This document shows positions 43,122-53,649 of a stretch of 64,000 nt of DNA, in pieces. The position numbers and the translations under genes were made by a program. Numbering within the stretch: the first letter of the stretch is position 1; the number at the start of each line of letters is the position of its first letter. A model generated the notes under the pieces. That model had not been told where the DNA came from. It made no database searches and was given only the letters and a program-made list of their open reading frames with translations. This DNA is from Pseudocolwellia sp049933045 (GTDB taxonomy: Bacteria; Pseudomonadota; Gammaproteobacteria; Enterobacterales; Alteromonadaceae): positions 2,728,001-2,792,000 of the forward strand of contig NZ_CP187926.1 in assembly GCF_049933045.1 (NCBI RefSeq). The letters are read 5' to 3'.

Positions 43122-44624
43122 TTAAGAATCGCTAGAAGTAATTGGAGAGGCAATTTCAGTTGAAGTGTCTTCTTCTGTGTTTTCTTGCGTTTCAAGTAAT
43201 AACGGTTCTATTTCGATAGTTTCAAGCTCAAGTAGTTCTTCTGCATTTTGAGTCTGTTCAACCATCCAATCTAACGTATCATAGTAACGACGAATATTCT
43301 CAACATAATTAACAGGCTCATCACCACGCGCGTAACCATATCGAGTCGTTTTGTAGTATTTCTTTTGTTTTAATAACGGTAAACGTGATTTTACTTCAAC
43401 CCAACGATCTGGGTCTCCACCTTGGCGCTCTGTTATTATTCTTGCATCATTTAAATGTCCAAAACCTACATTGTATGAAGCTAAAGCAAACCATAAACGA
43501 TCTGGATATTGAATGCGATCAGGCATCTTATCTATCATTCTTTTAATATATTTAGCACCACCGCGAATACTTTGATCAGGATCTAATCGACTTTTAATGC
43601 CCATTTGCTTGGCGGTTGGTAAGGTCAACATCATCAAACCTCTAACACCTGTATGTGAGCGTGCTTTAGGATCCCAATGAGATTCTTGATAACTGATAGC
43701 GGCTAATAATTTCCAATCAACGTTTTGACCATGCTTCTCAAAAATAGGCTGAAACTCAGGAAGAGTATCTTCAATCGCTTTAATAAACATACGCGTATCA
43801 ACGTAGTTGAACTGTTCTATATGTCCGTAATACTTATCGTCTAACGCTAATAAACTACCGTCATGATGAATTTCACCAAAAAACTCAACTAAACTGGCTA
43901 ATATTGATGTGTCATTTTCTTTACTGACTAACCAAGACAATGACTCTGATTCTTTAATTGTAAAACCGATACTAATTTCAGGATAATAACGACGGCTAAT
44001 AGCTAGCGCATTACTGTCTATTACGGTGTAATCAATTTCGTCTTCTAATACTTTAAGTAGTAATTCTTCAGCGTCTAACTCTGAGCTTTCTTGCCAAGAC
44101 AAACTGTCGTTGGTTAACTTAAGTTTAGCTAGATTTTCTGCGTGGCTTGTTCTTGCTGTAACGACAAGTTTCCCTGTTAACGCATCTAATGTTCTTGGTC
44201 GAATATTTCCCTGTTTAAACACAAGTTTTTGGCTAACGTTATCGTAGCTTGGTGCAACACTATATTCTTGCAAACGTTTATTCGTTACCGCTAAACCTGC
44301 AGCTAAAAAATCAACATCACCAGAATCAAGTTTGGGAAATAAATCATCTAAATGGTAGGCAGGTACAACAACTAAATCTACACCTAAGTAATCAGCATAC
44401 TGTCTGGCAAGTTCATATTCAAAGCCCGTTGGACCCTCGGCTTCAATATAATAACTTGTTGCTCCGTATAACGTCCCTACTGTCACGTAACCACGATCGA
44501 TGATCCTTTGAAGACCAGAGACTTGGTTAACAGGCTGACAACCTAATAAAAATACTGAACACAATAAGATATACCTTATTGAATACAATATATTATAAGA
44601 CGATTTTCGTAGTTTATTTTTCAT
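43122..44624 (-). CDS. mltF: Membrane-bound lytic murein transglycosylase F (MltF)
   Basis: 500 residues (518 in E. coli). Lipoprotein-like N-terminus (LLCSVFLLGC), an ABC-type solute-binding domain (about 45-270; YVTVGTLYGATSYY), and a C-terminal lytic transglycosylase domain with catalytic Glu in AAISYQESHWDPKA (around 315) and GVRGLMMLTLPTAKQMG. Cleaves peptidoglycan with anhydro-muramic acid formation. Divergent from purL, the usual neighbour in gammaproteobacteria. A hairpin AATTTC/GAAATT overlaps the stop. Confidence 0.95.
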   Translation of the reverse strand: MKNKLRKSSYNILYSIRYILLCSVFLLGCQPVNQVSGLQRIIDRGYVTVGTLYGATSYYIEAEGPTGFEYELARQYADYLGVDLVVVPAYHLDDLFPKLDSGDVDFLAAGLAVTNKRLQEYSVAPSYDNVSQKLVFKQGNIRPRTLDALTGKLVVTARTSHAENLAKLKLTNDSLSWQESSELDAEELLLKVLEDEIDYTVIDSNALAISRRYYPEISIGFTIKESESLSWLVSKENDTSILASLVEFFGEIHHDGSLLALDDKYYGHIEQFNYVDTRMFIKAIEDTLPEFQPIFEKHGQNVDWKLLAAISYQESHWDPKARSHTGVRGLMMLTLPTAKQMGIKSRLDPDQSIRGGAKYIKRMIDKMPDRIQYPDRLWFALASYNVGFGHLNDARIITERQGGDPDRWVEVKSRLPLLKQKKYYKTTRYGYARGDEPVNYVENIRRYYDTLDWMVEQTQNAEELLELETIEIEPLLLETQENTEEDTSTEIASPITSSDS

Positions 44625-45052
44625 ATCCTCATATTGTGTCGTTATTTACACTATTTCGCAAAGATCTTTTTAATAAAATATATAGTCATTAGAATTTAGT
44701 TATTGATTACATTAAGATTATTGATTTACAGACTGTGTTTTTACAACTATTTAAAAAACAGATATGCAAGGTTACGCGCTTATTAACGTTTGATTTCGAA
44801 CAACAAGCTTACATAACTAATTTTTAATGTTAATTATAGGTGCTGATGCCCTCATTAAATTACATAGCGTGAATTGCTATCGAATTATCTCAAATGAAAT
44901 GAAGCAAACGAACCATAAAACCTGAGCATTCGGTCAAGTTTACCACCCTTATTTTTGCCTTTTAAGTGCTACTGATTGCTGTATCTTAAATTGATTTAAG
45001 TATATACTACGCGCGCTTTTTTCCTTATTAATCTAACCCGGTGAAATAGACT
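44625..45052. promoter_or_regulatory. Divergent mltF/purL spacer
   Basis: 428 bases with no gene. A TATACT at 45003-45008 may be the purL -10 element. AAGCAAACGAACC (about 44901) resembles half a PurR box but lacks the symmetric partner, so it is not called an operator. Confidence 0.35.
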
Positions 45053-48000
45053 ATGTCGATGTTGATGAAAACCCTTCGCGGCGCTCCTGCACTCTCTGAA
45101 TTTAAAGTAAAAAAATTACTTATCCAATGTGCTGAGCTATCTCTTCCTGTTACGGATATCTATGCAGAATACACTCACTTTGCTCATATATCTGAAGAAC
45201 TATCTAGCGAAGAATCACATGTTTTACAGGAGCTTCTGAAATACGGACCAACTATTGAAACACATGAACCTGTAGGTAACTTTTTATTAGTTACACCACG
45301 TCCTGGTACTATTTCTCCATGGTCTTCAAAATCGACGGATATTGCTCATAACTGTGGATTAAATAAGGTTGTTCGTTTAGAGCGCGGGATGGCTTATTAC
45401 ATCACTGCTGAAGCACTATCTAACGAGCAGCAAGTTCAATTAAATAACTTAATTCATGATCGCATGATGGAAGCTGTGTATTCAGAAATGGAACAAGCTA
45501 CCTTATTATTTGCTACGGCTGAGCCAGGCGAATTATCTTCAATCGACATTATGAATGGCGGTAAAGGCGCATTAGTTGATGCAAACATCAACCTAGGTTT
45601 AGCCCTTGCTGAAGATGAAGTTAACTACTTATTCGAAAACTTTACTAAATTAGGTCGCAACCCTAACGACATCGAGCTTTACATGTTTGCTCAAGCAAAC
45701 TCTGAGCATTGTCGTCATAAAATATTCAATGCAGACTGGACAATAGATGGTGTAAAACAGCCAAAATCATTGTTCAAGATGATCAGAAATACACACGAAT
45801 TAAATGCTGATTTTGTATTAAGCGCATACTCAGATAATGCTGCAGTTATGGTAGGTAATAAAGGCGGACGCTTCTTCCCTGATCCAAAAACGAATGAATA
45901 TAGTTACCACCATGAAGACATTCAAATATTAATGAAGGTTGAAACACATAATCATCCTACCGCTATTTCTCCTTACCCTGGTGCAGCAACAGGTAGTGGT
46001 GGTGAAATTCGTGATGAAGGCGCTACAGGTATTGGTTCAAAACCGAAAGCAGGTTTAGTGGGTTTTTCAGTTTCAAACTTACGTATTCCTAACTTTGAAC
46101 AACCGTGGGAAACAGACTTCGGCAAACCATCGCGTATTGTTTCTGCATTAGATATTATGCTTGAAGGCCCATTAGGCGGCGCTGCATTTAACAATGAATT
46201 TGGTCGCCCTGCTATTTTAGGTTACTTCCGTACTTATGAAGAAGAAGTAAACTCGTTTAACGGAACAGAAGTTCGCGGTTACCATAAACCTATAATGCTT
46301 GCTGGTGGTTTAGGTAATATTCGTGACGAGCACGTACAAAAAGGCGACATTATTGTTGGCGCTAACTTAATCGCATTAGGTGGCCCAGCAATGAACATAG
46401 GTTTAGGTGGCGGTGCAGCTTCATCAATGGCTTCGGGTCAATCAGCTGAAAGCTTAGATTTTGCTTCAGTACAACGTGAAAACCCAGAAATGGAACGTCG
46501 TTGCCAAGAAGTTATTGATAAGTGTTGGCAGTTAGGTGATGAAAACCCTATTTTATTTATTCATGATGTAGGTGCTGGTGGTTTATCTAACGCATTTCCT
46601 GAACTAGTTTCTGATGGCGGTCGTGGTGGTGTATTTGAATTACGTAATGTACCAAACGATGAACGCAGCATGGCACCTCATGAAATTTGGTGTAATGAAT
46701 CACAAGAGCGTTATGTATTAGCTGTTTCTGATGAGCAGTTAGCTCAATTCACAATGATTTGTGAACGTGAACGTGCTCCATTTGCTGTTGTGGGTAGAGC
46801 CACTGAAGAAGAACATTTAACCGTTACCGATTCTCACTTTGCTGATGTTGATAACTTAAAAACACCTATCGATTTACCATTAGAAGTACTTTTAGGCAAA
46901 ACACCTAAAATTATTAAAGATGTTAAAACAGCAACGGCGGTTGGTGATGAATTAACGTTAAGCAATGTAACACTTGAAGATGCTGCAGAACGTATTTTAA
47001 CGTTACCAACGGTTGCTGAAAAAACCTTCCTGATTACCATTGGAGATAGATCGGTAACGGGTATGGTTAACAGAGATCAAATGGTTGGTCCTTGGCAAGT
47101 TCCTGTAGCTGACTGTGGTGTTACTGCGTCGGCTCTTGATTCTTACCACGGTGAAGCTATGTCATTAGGTGAACGTACACCTGTTGCTCTATTAAACTTT
47201 GGTGCTTCAGCTCGCTTAGCTGTAGCGGAGTCTTTAACCAACATTGCATGTGCTAATATTGCTGGTTCTGATGGAAATAAATTAAACCGTATCAAACTTT
47301 CTGCAAACTGGATGTCTCCAGCGGGTCACCCTGGTGAAGATGCTGGTTTATACGAAGCAGTTAAAGCCATTGGTGAAGAGTTATGTCCTGTATTAGGATT
47401 AACGATTCCAGTGGGTAAAGACTCAATGTCGATGAAAACAAAGTGGGAAGATGATGGTGTTGAGAAATCAGTAACCTCTCCGCTTTCTTTGGTCATTACA
47501 GCCTTTGGTGTTGTAGAAGACATTCGTAAAACAGTTACACCAGAACTTCGCACAGATAAAGGTGAAACAGTACTTATTGCTATCGACTTATCAAAAGGTA
47601 AGAATCGTTTAGGTGGTTCTTGTTTAGCACAAGTTTACAAGCAATTAGGTACTGAAACGCCAGACGTAGATAGTCCAGAAACATTAAAAGGTTTCTTTAA
47701 CGCGATTCAAACATTAGTTGCGCAAGAAAAGTTAATCGCTTATCACGATAGATCTGACGGAGGTTTATTTACAACCGTTACAGAAATGGCATTTGCTGGT
47801 CATACGGGTGTTGATATTGATCTATCTTCACTTAAAGGGAATGATTTAGACGTGCTATTTAACGAAGAGTTAGGTGCAGTCATTCAAGTACGCGAAAGTG
47901 ATTTAGCTGCTATTAACGCTGTATTTACAGAACATAATATTGCAGATTGTTGTTCAACTATTGGTGCTTTAAATAACGAAGATACTATTCGCTTTACTCG

Positions 48001-48997
48001 TGATGGCGAAGAAGTATTAGCTAACACTCGTACTTATTACCGTACACTTTGGGCACAAACCACATTCAAGATGCAATCATTACGTGATAACCCTGAATGT
48101 GCTCAACAAGAACACGACGTTAAATTTGATACTGAAGATCCAGGCTTAAACGCTGAACTGACGTTTGATATTAACGAAGACATTGTTGCTCACTTAATTG
48201 CGCAAGACGCGGTTAACAATAGTAACCCTAAGATTGCAATTTTACGTGAGCAAGGTGTTAACTCTCATGTTGAAATGGCAGCTGCATTTGACCGTGCTGG
48301 TTTTGTTGCAATTGACGTTCATATGTCTGACATTTTAGCAGGCAGAACAGACTTAGCTGACTTTAACGGCTTGGTGGCTTGTGGCGGTTTTTCTTACGGT
48401 GATGTTTTAGGTGCTGGTGAAGGTTGGGCAAAATCAATTTTATTCAACCCGAATGCTCGCGAAATGTTTAAAACATTCTTCCACCGTGAAGACACATTCA
48501 GTTTAGGTGTGTGTAATGGTTGTCAGATGTTATCAAACCTTAAAGAAATCATCCCAGGTTCAGAAGCATGGCCACGTTTTGTGCAAAACAAATCAGAACG
48601 TTTTGAAGCACGTTTCAGTTTAGTTGAAATTCAAGAAAGCCCTTCAATCTTCTTCAAAGGAATGGAAGGTTCAAGAATGCCTATCGCGGTTTCACATGGT
48701 GAAGGACACGCAGAGTTTGCTTCTGATGACGCAATTGATACTGCTAACGAGTCGGGCACAGTTGCTATTCGTTACGTAGATAACTACGGACATGTAACTG
48801 AAACATACCCTGCAAACCCTAACGGTTCTCCAGATGGTATTACGTCACTTACAACAACTGATGGTCGTGTAACGATTATGATGCCGCATCCTGAGCGTGT
48901 ATTTAGAACGGTAGCCAACTCGTGGCATCCAGACGAATGGCAAGAAGATTCACCGTGGGTAAGAATGTTCCGTAATGCGCGTAAGTTCATTGGTTAA
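45053..48997 (+). CDS. purL: Phosphoribosylformylglycinamidine synthase (PurL, large fused form)
   Basis: 1314 residues, the large gammaproteobacterial type (1295 in E. coli): N-terminal PurS-like domain, FGAM synthase core (MFAQANSEHCRHKIFNADW, ETHNHPTAISPYPGAATGSGGEIRDEG, IPVGKDSMSM), and C-terminal glutaminase (FSLGVCNGCQMLSNL with nucleophile Cys; HGEGHAEF; MMPHPERVFR). Fourth step of purine synthesis. Confidence 0.98.
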   Translation: MSMLMKTLRGAPALSEFKVKKLLIQCAELSLPVTDIYAEYTHFAHISEELSSEESHVLQELLKYGPTIETHEPVGNFLLVTPRPGTISPWSSKSTDIAHNCGLNKVVRLERGMAYYITAEALSNEQQVQLNNLIHDRMMEAVYSEMEQATLLFATAEPGELSSIDIMNGGKGALVDANINLGLALAEDEVNYLFENFTKLGRNPNDIELYMFAQANSEHCRHKIFNADWTIDGVKQPKSLFKMIRNTHELNADFVLSAYSDNAAVMVGNKGGRFFPDPKTNEYSYHHEDIQILMKVETHNHPTAISPYPGAATGSGGEIRDEGATGIGSKPKAGLVGFSVSNLRIPNFEQPWETDFGKPSRIVSALDIMLEGPLGGAAFNNEFGRPAILGYFRTYEEEVNSFNGTEVRGYHKPIMLAGGLGNIRDEHVQKGDIIVGANLIALGGPAMNIGLGGGAASSMASGQSAESLDFASVQRENPEMERRCQEVIDKCWQLGDENPILFIHDVGAGGLSNAFPELVSDGGRGGVFELRNVPNDERSMAPHEIWCNESQERYVLAVSDEQLAQFTMICERERAPFAVVGRATEEEHLTVTDSHFADVDNLKTPIDLPLEVLLGKTPKIIKDVKTATAVGDELTLSNVTLEDAAERILTLPTVAEKTFLITIGDRSVTGMVNRDQMVGPWQVPVADCGVTASALDSYHGEAMSLGERTPVALLNFGASARLAVAESLTNIACANIAGSDGNKLNRIKLSANWMSPAGHPGEDAGLYEAVKAIGEELCPVLGLTIPVGKDSMSMKTKWEDDGVEKSVTSPLSLVITAFGVVEDIRKTVTPELRTDKGETVLIAIDLSKGKNRLGGSCLAQVYKQLGTETPDVDSPETLKGFFNAIQTLVAQEKLIAYHDRSDGGLFTTVTEMAFAGHTGVDIDLSSLKGNDLDVLFNEELGAVIQVRESDLAAINAVFTEHNIADCCSTIGALNNEDTIRFTRDGEEVLANTRTYYRTLWAQTTFKMQSLRDNPECAQQEHDVKFDTEDPGLNAELTFDINEDIVAHLIAQDAVNNSNPKIAILREQGVNSHVEMAAAFDRAGFVAIDVHMSDILAGRTDLADFNGLVACGGFSYGDVLGAGEGWAKSILFNPNAREMFKTFFHREDTFSLGVCNGCQMLSNLKEIIPGSEAWPRFVQNKSERFEARFSLVEIQESPSIFFKGMEGSRMPIAVSHGEGHAEFASDDAIDTANESGTVAIRYVDNYGHVTETYPANPNGSPDGITSLTTTDGRVTIMMPHPERVFRTVANSWHPDEWQEDSPWVRMFRNARKFIG

Positions 48998-49058
48998 TAA
49001 GTGATGATGTAATGAGTATGTAAACTACTTGTTCTTTGATACTCTATCTTCAAATACA

Positions 49059-49094
49059 AAAAAGGCGTCTTATGTTTTCATAAGACGCCTTTTT
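49059..49094. terminator. Bidirectional terminator purL/FKBP gene
   Basis: 16-bp stem AAAAAGGCGTCTTATG/CATAAGACGCCTTTTT with TTTT loop, between convergent genes. Confidence 0.92.
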
Positions 49095-49121
49095 AATTCA
49101 GATGATTCTAATCAAATACAA

Positions 49122-49598
49122 TTATTGATTAATACCTAACAATTCAACATCAAAGATTAATGTTGAACCTGGTGTTATTTTTCCTGCAGAACGATCACCA
49201 TAAGCTAAACCTGATGGAATGAAGAAACGGAATTTATCACCTACCGTCATTAACTGTACGCCTTCTGTCCAACCTTTTATTACTTGGTTTAAGCCAAAGC
49301 TAATAGGCTCATTTCTATCTACCGAGCTATCAAACACAGTGCCATCTAATAAAGTACCGTGGTAATGAACTTTTACTTTATCAGAGCTCGTTGGATGAGT
49401 TGTTCCTTCACATTTATTTAACACTAAATATTGTAGCCCTGAAGTTGTTTCAATAACGCCTTCAGCTGTTTTATTTTCAATTAAAAAAGCGCTGCCTGCT
49501 AACTTGTTTTTAACTGCCTCATCTTTATTGGTGTTTGAACGCATATAAAGTAATACAACTACAACGATGATAATAACTAATACAATAACTTTACCCAT
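49122..49598 (-). CDS. FKBP-type peptidyl-prolyl cis-trans isomerase, membrane-anchored
   Basis: 158 residues. A hydrophobic N-terminal anchor (residues 3-18, VIVLVIIIVVVVLLYM) and a C-terminal FKBP domain (about 55-157): VKVHYHGTLLDGTVFDSS, QVIKGWTEGVQLMTVGDKFRFFIPS and FDVELLGI. Likely exposed to the periplasm as a folding helper. Downstream of glgA by 62 bp, but functionally unrelated. Confidence 0.92.
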   Translation of the reverse strand: MGKVIVLVIIIVVVVLLYMRSNTNKDEAVKNKLAGSAFLIENKTAEGVIETTSGLQYLVLNKCEGTTHPTSSDKVKVHYHGTLLDGTVFDSSVDRNEPISFGLNQVIKGWTEGVQLMTVGDKFRFFIPSGLAYGDRSAGKITPGSTLIFDVELLGINQ

Positions 49599-49660
49599 AA
49601 TTTACTTTTATACCTTTTATTTATTTTTCTAGAATAGTATTTAACGAATGTTCTACAGAT

Positions 49661-51220
49661 TTATTGATATAAATCGGCAACATAACGTTCAGCCGAGTTA
49701 CTCCATAAAAAACGAGCTTTACTGGCATTTGTTGAAATGTCTTTAAATTGCTTCGGCTCATTTTTATGAAGTGACAACGTATCTTTAAAACATTGGATCA
49801 TGTTTATCGCTTGGTTCAATTGTGTATCACCCGTAAACAAGAAGCCATTATGTTTATCTTCTATCGTATCAGTTAACCCGCCAACACTATGAGCGATACA
49901 AGGTTGCCCTGCTCGCATTGATAGCATTTGACTAATACCACAAGGCTCAAACGAGCTTGGCATCATAAATAAGTCACCCATATTATAAATAGCTTCAGAA
50001 AGTGGCTCTGAATAACCTTTTAAAAAGATGAAGTTTGAATTTTTACCTGAGGTTTGGGTGAGAAACTGTTCAAAAGTAGGATCGCCACTGCCCAGTAATA
50101 AAAAGATCCCTGAATCGCCTAACTCATTCAAAATATGTTGTAGTGCACTTTGCCCATCTGACATTTTTTGTTGTAGTAATAAAACTTTCTGGTTAGTGAT
50201 ACGACCAACAGACGTCATGATAAATGGACGTTTTACAATCTTTTTAGCGGTTAACTTACCTAAACGAGCTCCTGCAATATGATGAGCACTTGCTAGCGTT
50301 GGTTGATTACCCGCCCACTTTAATACTTCGTTTTCGCATAATGAGAAGAAGTTATTAAGGGTTAAAGGTTTAGATTTTGAATCGCTATATTCACAACCAT
50401 TTAAAATACCAAATAATCGATTTTCAGCAGCGGCATTTTGTAGATCTTTTTCTAACCCTTCACCACCGAAATAACCTTGTTCGGTATTACTTGGTTTTAA
50501 AATTTCTTGTGTGTAATTAGGCGATACAGCATGAACTTTGTCACATAAATTTATCGCCGCTCGCATAGGATTAAAGCAATGGCTATAAGTAGGATCGTTA
50601 ACCGCACTTGCATCATAAGTCAGTTCAGGAAACCATGAGTTTAGTGAAGAGTCATCTCCCGATAAAGGTCGTATGCCTTGTAGTGCAAGGTTATGAATTG
50701 TATAAGCCGTTTTGATATTTTTTAACGCTTGGTATTCAGGAGAAAAAGCTCTTAATACCGATAACACAGCAGTGTGCCAGTCATGTAAATGTAAAACATC
50801 AACATCACCAAACACATGGTCTAGAATGGCTTTACCTACTGCGGCATTAAATAACGCAAACTTAGTAGCATCTGTCGCGAATGGACGATTGTTAGGATCG
50901 TCACAATAAACGCTGCCGACACCACAACTTGAAAAAATACTATGGTGAGCGATCCACTGAGTTACATTGCTATGGCTGTTTTGAACAGTAAAACGATAAA
51001 AGCCGACAACTTGCTGCAGCCCTGCAAAAGTAATGGTGACATCTTTTACAAACTCAGCATTTTCTAACTCATGTAAAAGCCCATAGTTTGGCATAACAAC
51101 ATTAACGTATTCGCCTTGCTCAGCTAATGCTTTAGGCATATCTCTTACTACGTCACCTATACCACCGACTTTACCACCAGGTAAGGCGTCATTTTCAGCC
51201 GAGACCATTAATATATTCAT
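49661..51220 (-). CDS. glgA: Glycogen synthase (ADP-glucose type, GlgA)
   Basis: 519 residues, longer than the E. coli enzyme (477). N-terminal KVGGIGDVVRDMPKAL, the ADP-glucose-binding K-x-G-G segment; LHLHDWHTAVLSVL; C-terminal GT-B motif SSFEPCGISQMLSMRAGQPCIAH. Transfers glucose from ADP-glucose to glycogen. Last gene of the glg operon, separated from glgB by 193 bp holding a strong hairpin. Confidence 0.95.
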   Translation of the reverse strand: MNILMVSAENDALPGGKVGGIGDVVRDMPKALAEQGEYVNVVMPNYGLLHELENAEFVKDVTITFAGLQQVVGFYRFTVQNSHSNVTQWIAHHSIFSSCGVGSVYCDDPNNRPFATDATKFALFNAAVGKAILDHVFGDVDVLHLHDWHTAVLSVLRAFSPEYQALKNIKTAYTIHNLALQGIRPLSGDDSSLNSWFPELTYDASAVNDPTYSHCFNPMRAAINLCDKVHAVSPNYTQEILKPSNTEQGYFGGEGLEKDLQNAAAENRLFGILNGCEYSDSKSKPLTLNNFFSLCENEVLKWAGNQPTLASAHHIAGARLGKLTAKKIVKRPFIMTSVGRITNQKVLLLQQKMSDGQSALQHILNELGDSGIFLLLGSGDPTFEQFLTQTSGKNSNFIFLKGYSEPLSEAIYNMGDLFMMPSSFEPCGISQMLSMRAGQPCIAHSVGGLTDTIEDKHNGFLFTGDTQLNQAINMIQCFKDTLSLHKNEPKQFKDISTNASKARFLWSNSAERYVADLYQ

Positions 51221-51353
51221 GAATCACCTTTTTAAAACAATAAAAATAGCTAAGGCTATCAGTAGCTATTGTTAAATTTATTTGGGAATGTACGTTGAGC
51301 ATTACGTTGCTCGCTTTAAATCAAACTACTATAGATGATTTAAAAGAGGAACA

Positions 51354-51393
51354 CATTTTAGGTTTATTTCGTGTGAAATGAAAACCTAAAATG
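51354..51393. repeat. Large hairpin between glgB and glgA
   Basis: 12-bp stem CATTTTAGGTTT/AAACCTAAAATG with inner stem ATTTC/GAAAT and GTGT loop, starting about 20 bp after the glgB stop. There is no clear T run in the glgB direction. It could attenuate or stabilise the mRNA and set the glgB:glgA ratio. Confidence 0.6.
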
Positions 51394-51413
51394 CGTGTAC
51401 CGGAGTGTAAAAC

Positions 51414-53630
51414 TTATGCTTTTTGAATATCAAAGACTACTGTAGATAATGGCGGAACAGAGATTTCGATTAAATGACTCTGACCGTTATAAGTACCTTT
51501 TTGAGATTCAATAACAGGTACGTTCTTGATATTACTACCACCATATTTACTGTCGTCAGTGTTTAAACATTCAACATAACTACCTGCAATAGGTACGCCT
51601 ACTTTGTAGCTTTCATAAGTAGACGGCGTCATGTTCACCACAACTAAGACTTGGCCTTCAGCACTTTTACGTAAATAAACGAGTATTGATTCTGATGAAT
51701 TATCAGATACTAACCACTCGAAACCATTTCCGTCACAGTCTAACTCGTGTAAAGCTGGCGTACTTGTATACACCTTATTCAAATCTTTAACTAAGGTTTG
51801 AATACCTTTATGGGAGTCATGCTCTAGTAAGTGCCAATCTAAGCTTTGATCATGATTCCACTCATCACGTTGCGCAAATTCACAGCCCATAAAGAGTAGT
51901 TTTTTACCTGGATGTGTCCACATGAAACCATAATATGCACGTAAATTAGCAAACTTTTGCCAATCGTCTCCTGGCATTTTCTCTAATAATGAACGCTTAC
52001 CGTGAACCACTTCGTCATGACTTAAAGGCAATATAAAGTTTTCGCTAAAGCCATAAACAAGACCAAAGGTAAGTTCATTATGGTGGTGCTGACGATACAA
52101 TGGATCTCTTTCCATGTACTTAAGCGTATCGTTCATCCAGCCCATATTCCATTTAAAGCCAAAACCTAAGCCATCTTCACTCACAGGTTTTGACACGCCT
52201 GGCCATGCAGTAGACTCTTCAGCCACCATCATAACGCCAGGGTAATTAAAATAAGCTCTGCTGTTAACTTGTCTTAGTAATTCAATGGCTTCTAAGTTTT
52301 CTCTGCCACCATGAATATTAGGTACCCATTCATCAGCTTCTCGGCTGTAATCGAGATAAAGCATCGAAGCAACCGCATCAACACGTAGTCCGTCAATATG
52401 GAATTGATCTAACCAATACAACGCATTACTTATAAGGTAACTAACAACTTCTGCCCTGCCATAGTTATAAATAAGGGTTTTCCAATCAGGATGAAAACCT
52501 TTACGTAAATCTTCATGTTCATAAAGACAACTACCATCAAGTTTACCGAGGCCATGAATATCTGTTGGAAAATGTCCTGGTACCCAATCGAGCAATACAC
52601 CAATGTTTTTTTCATGACAACAATCAACAAAGTATTTGAAGTCTTCTGGCGAACCAAATCGACACGTAGGCGCAAACATACCAATAGGTTGATAACCCCA
52701 TGAACCATCAAATGGAAATTCACTAACCGGCATCATTTGCACATGAGTAAAACCCATATAAGCAATATAAGGTACGAGTTGCTCGGCTAATTCACGGTAA
52801 TTAAGATAGTCGTTATATTCACCACCTTTACGACGCCAAGAACCTAGGTGAACTTCATAAATAGAAACGGGACCATGATATTGATTACTATCAGCGGCTC
52901 TTTGCTCCATCCACTTTTTGTCTTGCCATTCATAGTCACTGTCATTAACTGTGACGGAAGCATTTTGAGGAGCAAGTTGCATTTTATAGGCATAAGGATC
53001 GGCTTTTAACGGCAATGTATCCCCATCTTTGCCTCTAATTTCATATTTGTAATTAACATCGCCAGCAACGTTAGGAATAAAAATATCCCAAACGCCACCA
53101 CCAGGATGTTTACGCATCATATGACAACGCCCATCCCAGAAGTTGAAATCTCCAACCACTGAAATACGACGAGCATCTGGTGCCCAAATAACAAAATTAA
53201 CGCCTTTTATCCCATTAACTTCTTTAACATGAGCGCCCATCCATTGATAAGTTTGCTCATGCGTCCCTTCACCAAAGAGATAAAGGTCGTCGTTTTCTAG
53301 TAACGATGCAAAACGATATACATCTTCCACAACGATTTCAGATGATTGATATTTAACTAATAATTGATAATCAATAGAAGACTCTTCGGTATCAATAAAG
53401 CCTTCAAACAATCCTGAAGACTCTACTTGAACTGATGAACACAGTTTTTCTTGCGTCACTCTATCAATAACAGTCACCGCTTTTGCGGCAGGTAAAAAGT
53501 TCCTAATGATTAACCCAGTTTTTTCAGGGTGAGGATGCATGCCTAAAACAGAAAATATATCCTCATGCTTAGCTGAAACTATGGCGTTAATGGTTTTTTC
53601 ATTCAGAATACTCAACGCGTCTTTATTCAT
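51414..53630 (-). CDS. glgB: 1,4-alpha-glucan branching enzyme (GlgB)
   Basis: 738 residues (728 in E. coli). N-terminal carbohydrate-binding module(s) with FNFWDGRCHMMRKHPGGGVWDIF, then a GH13 barrel with catalytic Asp in IDGLRVDAVASMLYLDYSR, Glu in MMVAEESTAW, and LPLSHDEVVHGK. Creates alpha-1,6 branches. 19 bp downstream of glgC. Confidence 0.97.
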   Translation of the reverse strand: MNKDALSILNEKTINAIVSAKHEDIFSVLGMHPHPEKTGLIIRNFLPAAKAVTVIDRVTQEKLCSSVQVESSGLFEGFIDTEESSIDYQLLVKYQSSEIVVEDVYRFASLLENDDLYLFGEGTHEQTYQWMGAHVKEVNGIKGVNFVIWAPDARRISVVGDFNFWDGRCHMMRKHPGGGVWDIFIPNVAGDVNYKYEIRGKDGDTLPLKADPYAYKMQLAPQNASVTVNDSDYEWQDKKWMEQRAADSNQYHGPVSIYEVHLGSWRRKGGEYNDYLNYRELAEQLVPYIAYMGFTHVQMMPVSEFPFDGSWGYQPIGMFAPTCRFGSPEDFKYFVDCCHEKNIGVLLDWVPGHFPTDIHGLGKLDGSCLYEHEDLRKGFHPDWKTLIYNYGRAEVVSYLISNALYWLDQFHIDGLRVDAVASMLYLDYSREADEWVPNIHGGRENLEAIELLRQVNSRAYFNYPGVMMVAEESTAWPGVSKPVSEDGLGFGFKWNMGWMNDTLKYMERDPLYRQHHHNELTFGLVYGFSENFILPLSHDEVVHGKRSLLEKMPGDDWQKFANLRAYYGFMWTHPGKKLLFMGCEFAQRDEWNHDQSLDWHLLEHDSHKGIQTLVKDLNKVYTSTPALHELDCDGNGFEWLVSDNSSESILVYLRKSAEGQVLVVVNMTPSTYESYKVGVPIAGSYVECLNTDDSKYGGSNIKNVPVIESQKGTYNGQSHLIEISVPPLSTVVFDIQKA

Positions 53631-53649
53631 TTAGCTTACCCCTGATGTG

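Noticed and set aside
44880..44930. PurR box upstream of purL
   Set aside because: AAGCAAACGAACC matches only one half of the palindromic consensus.
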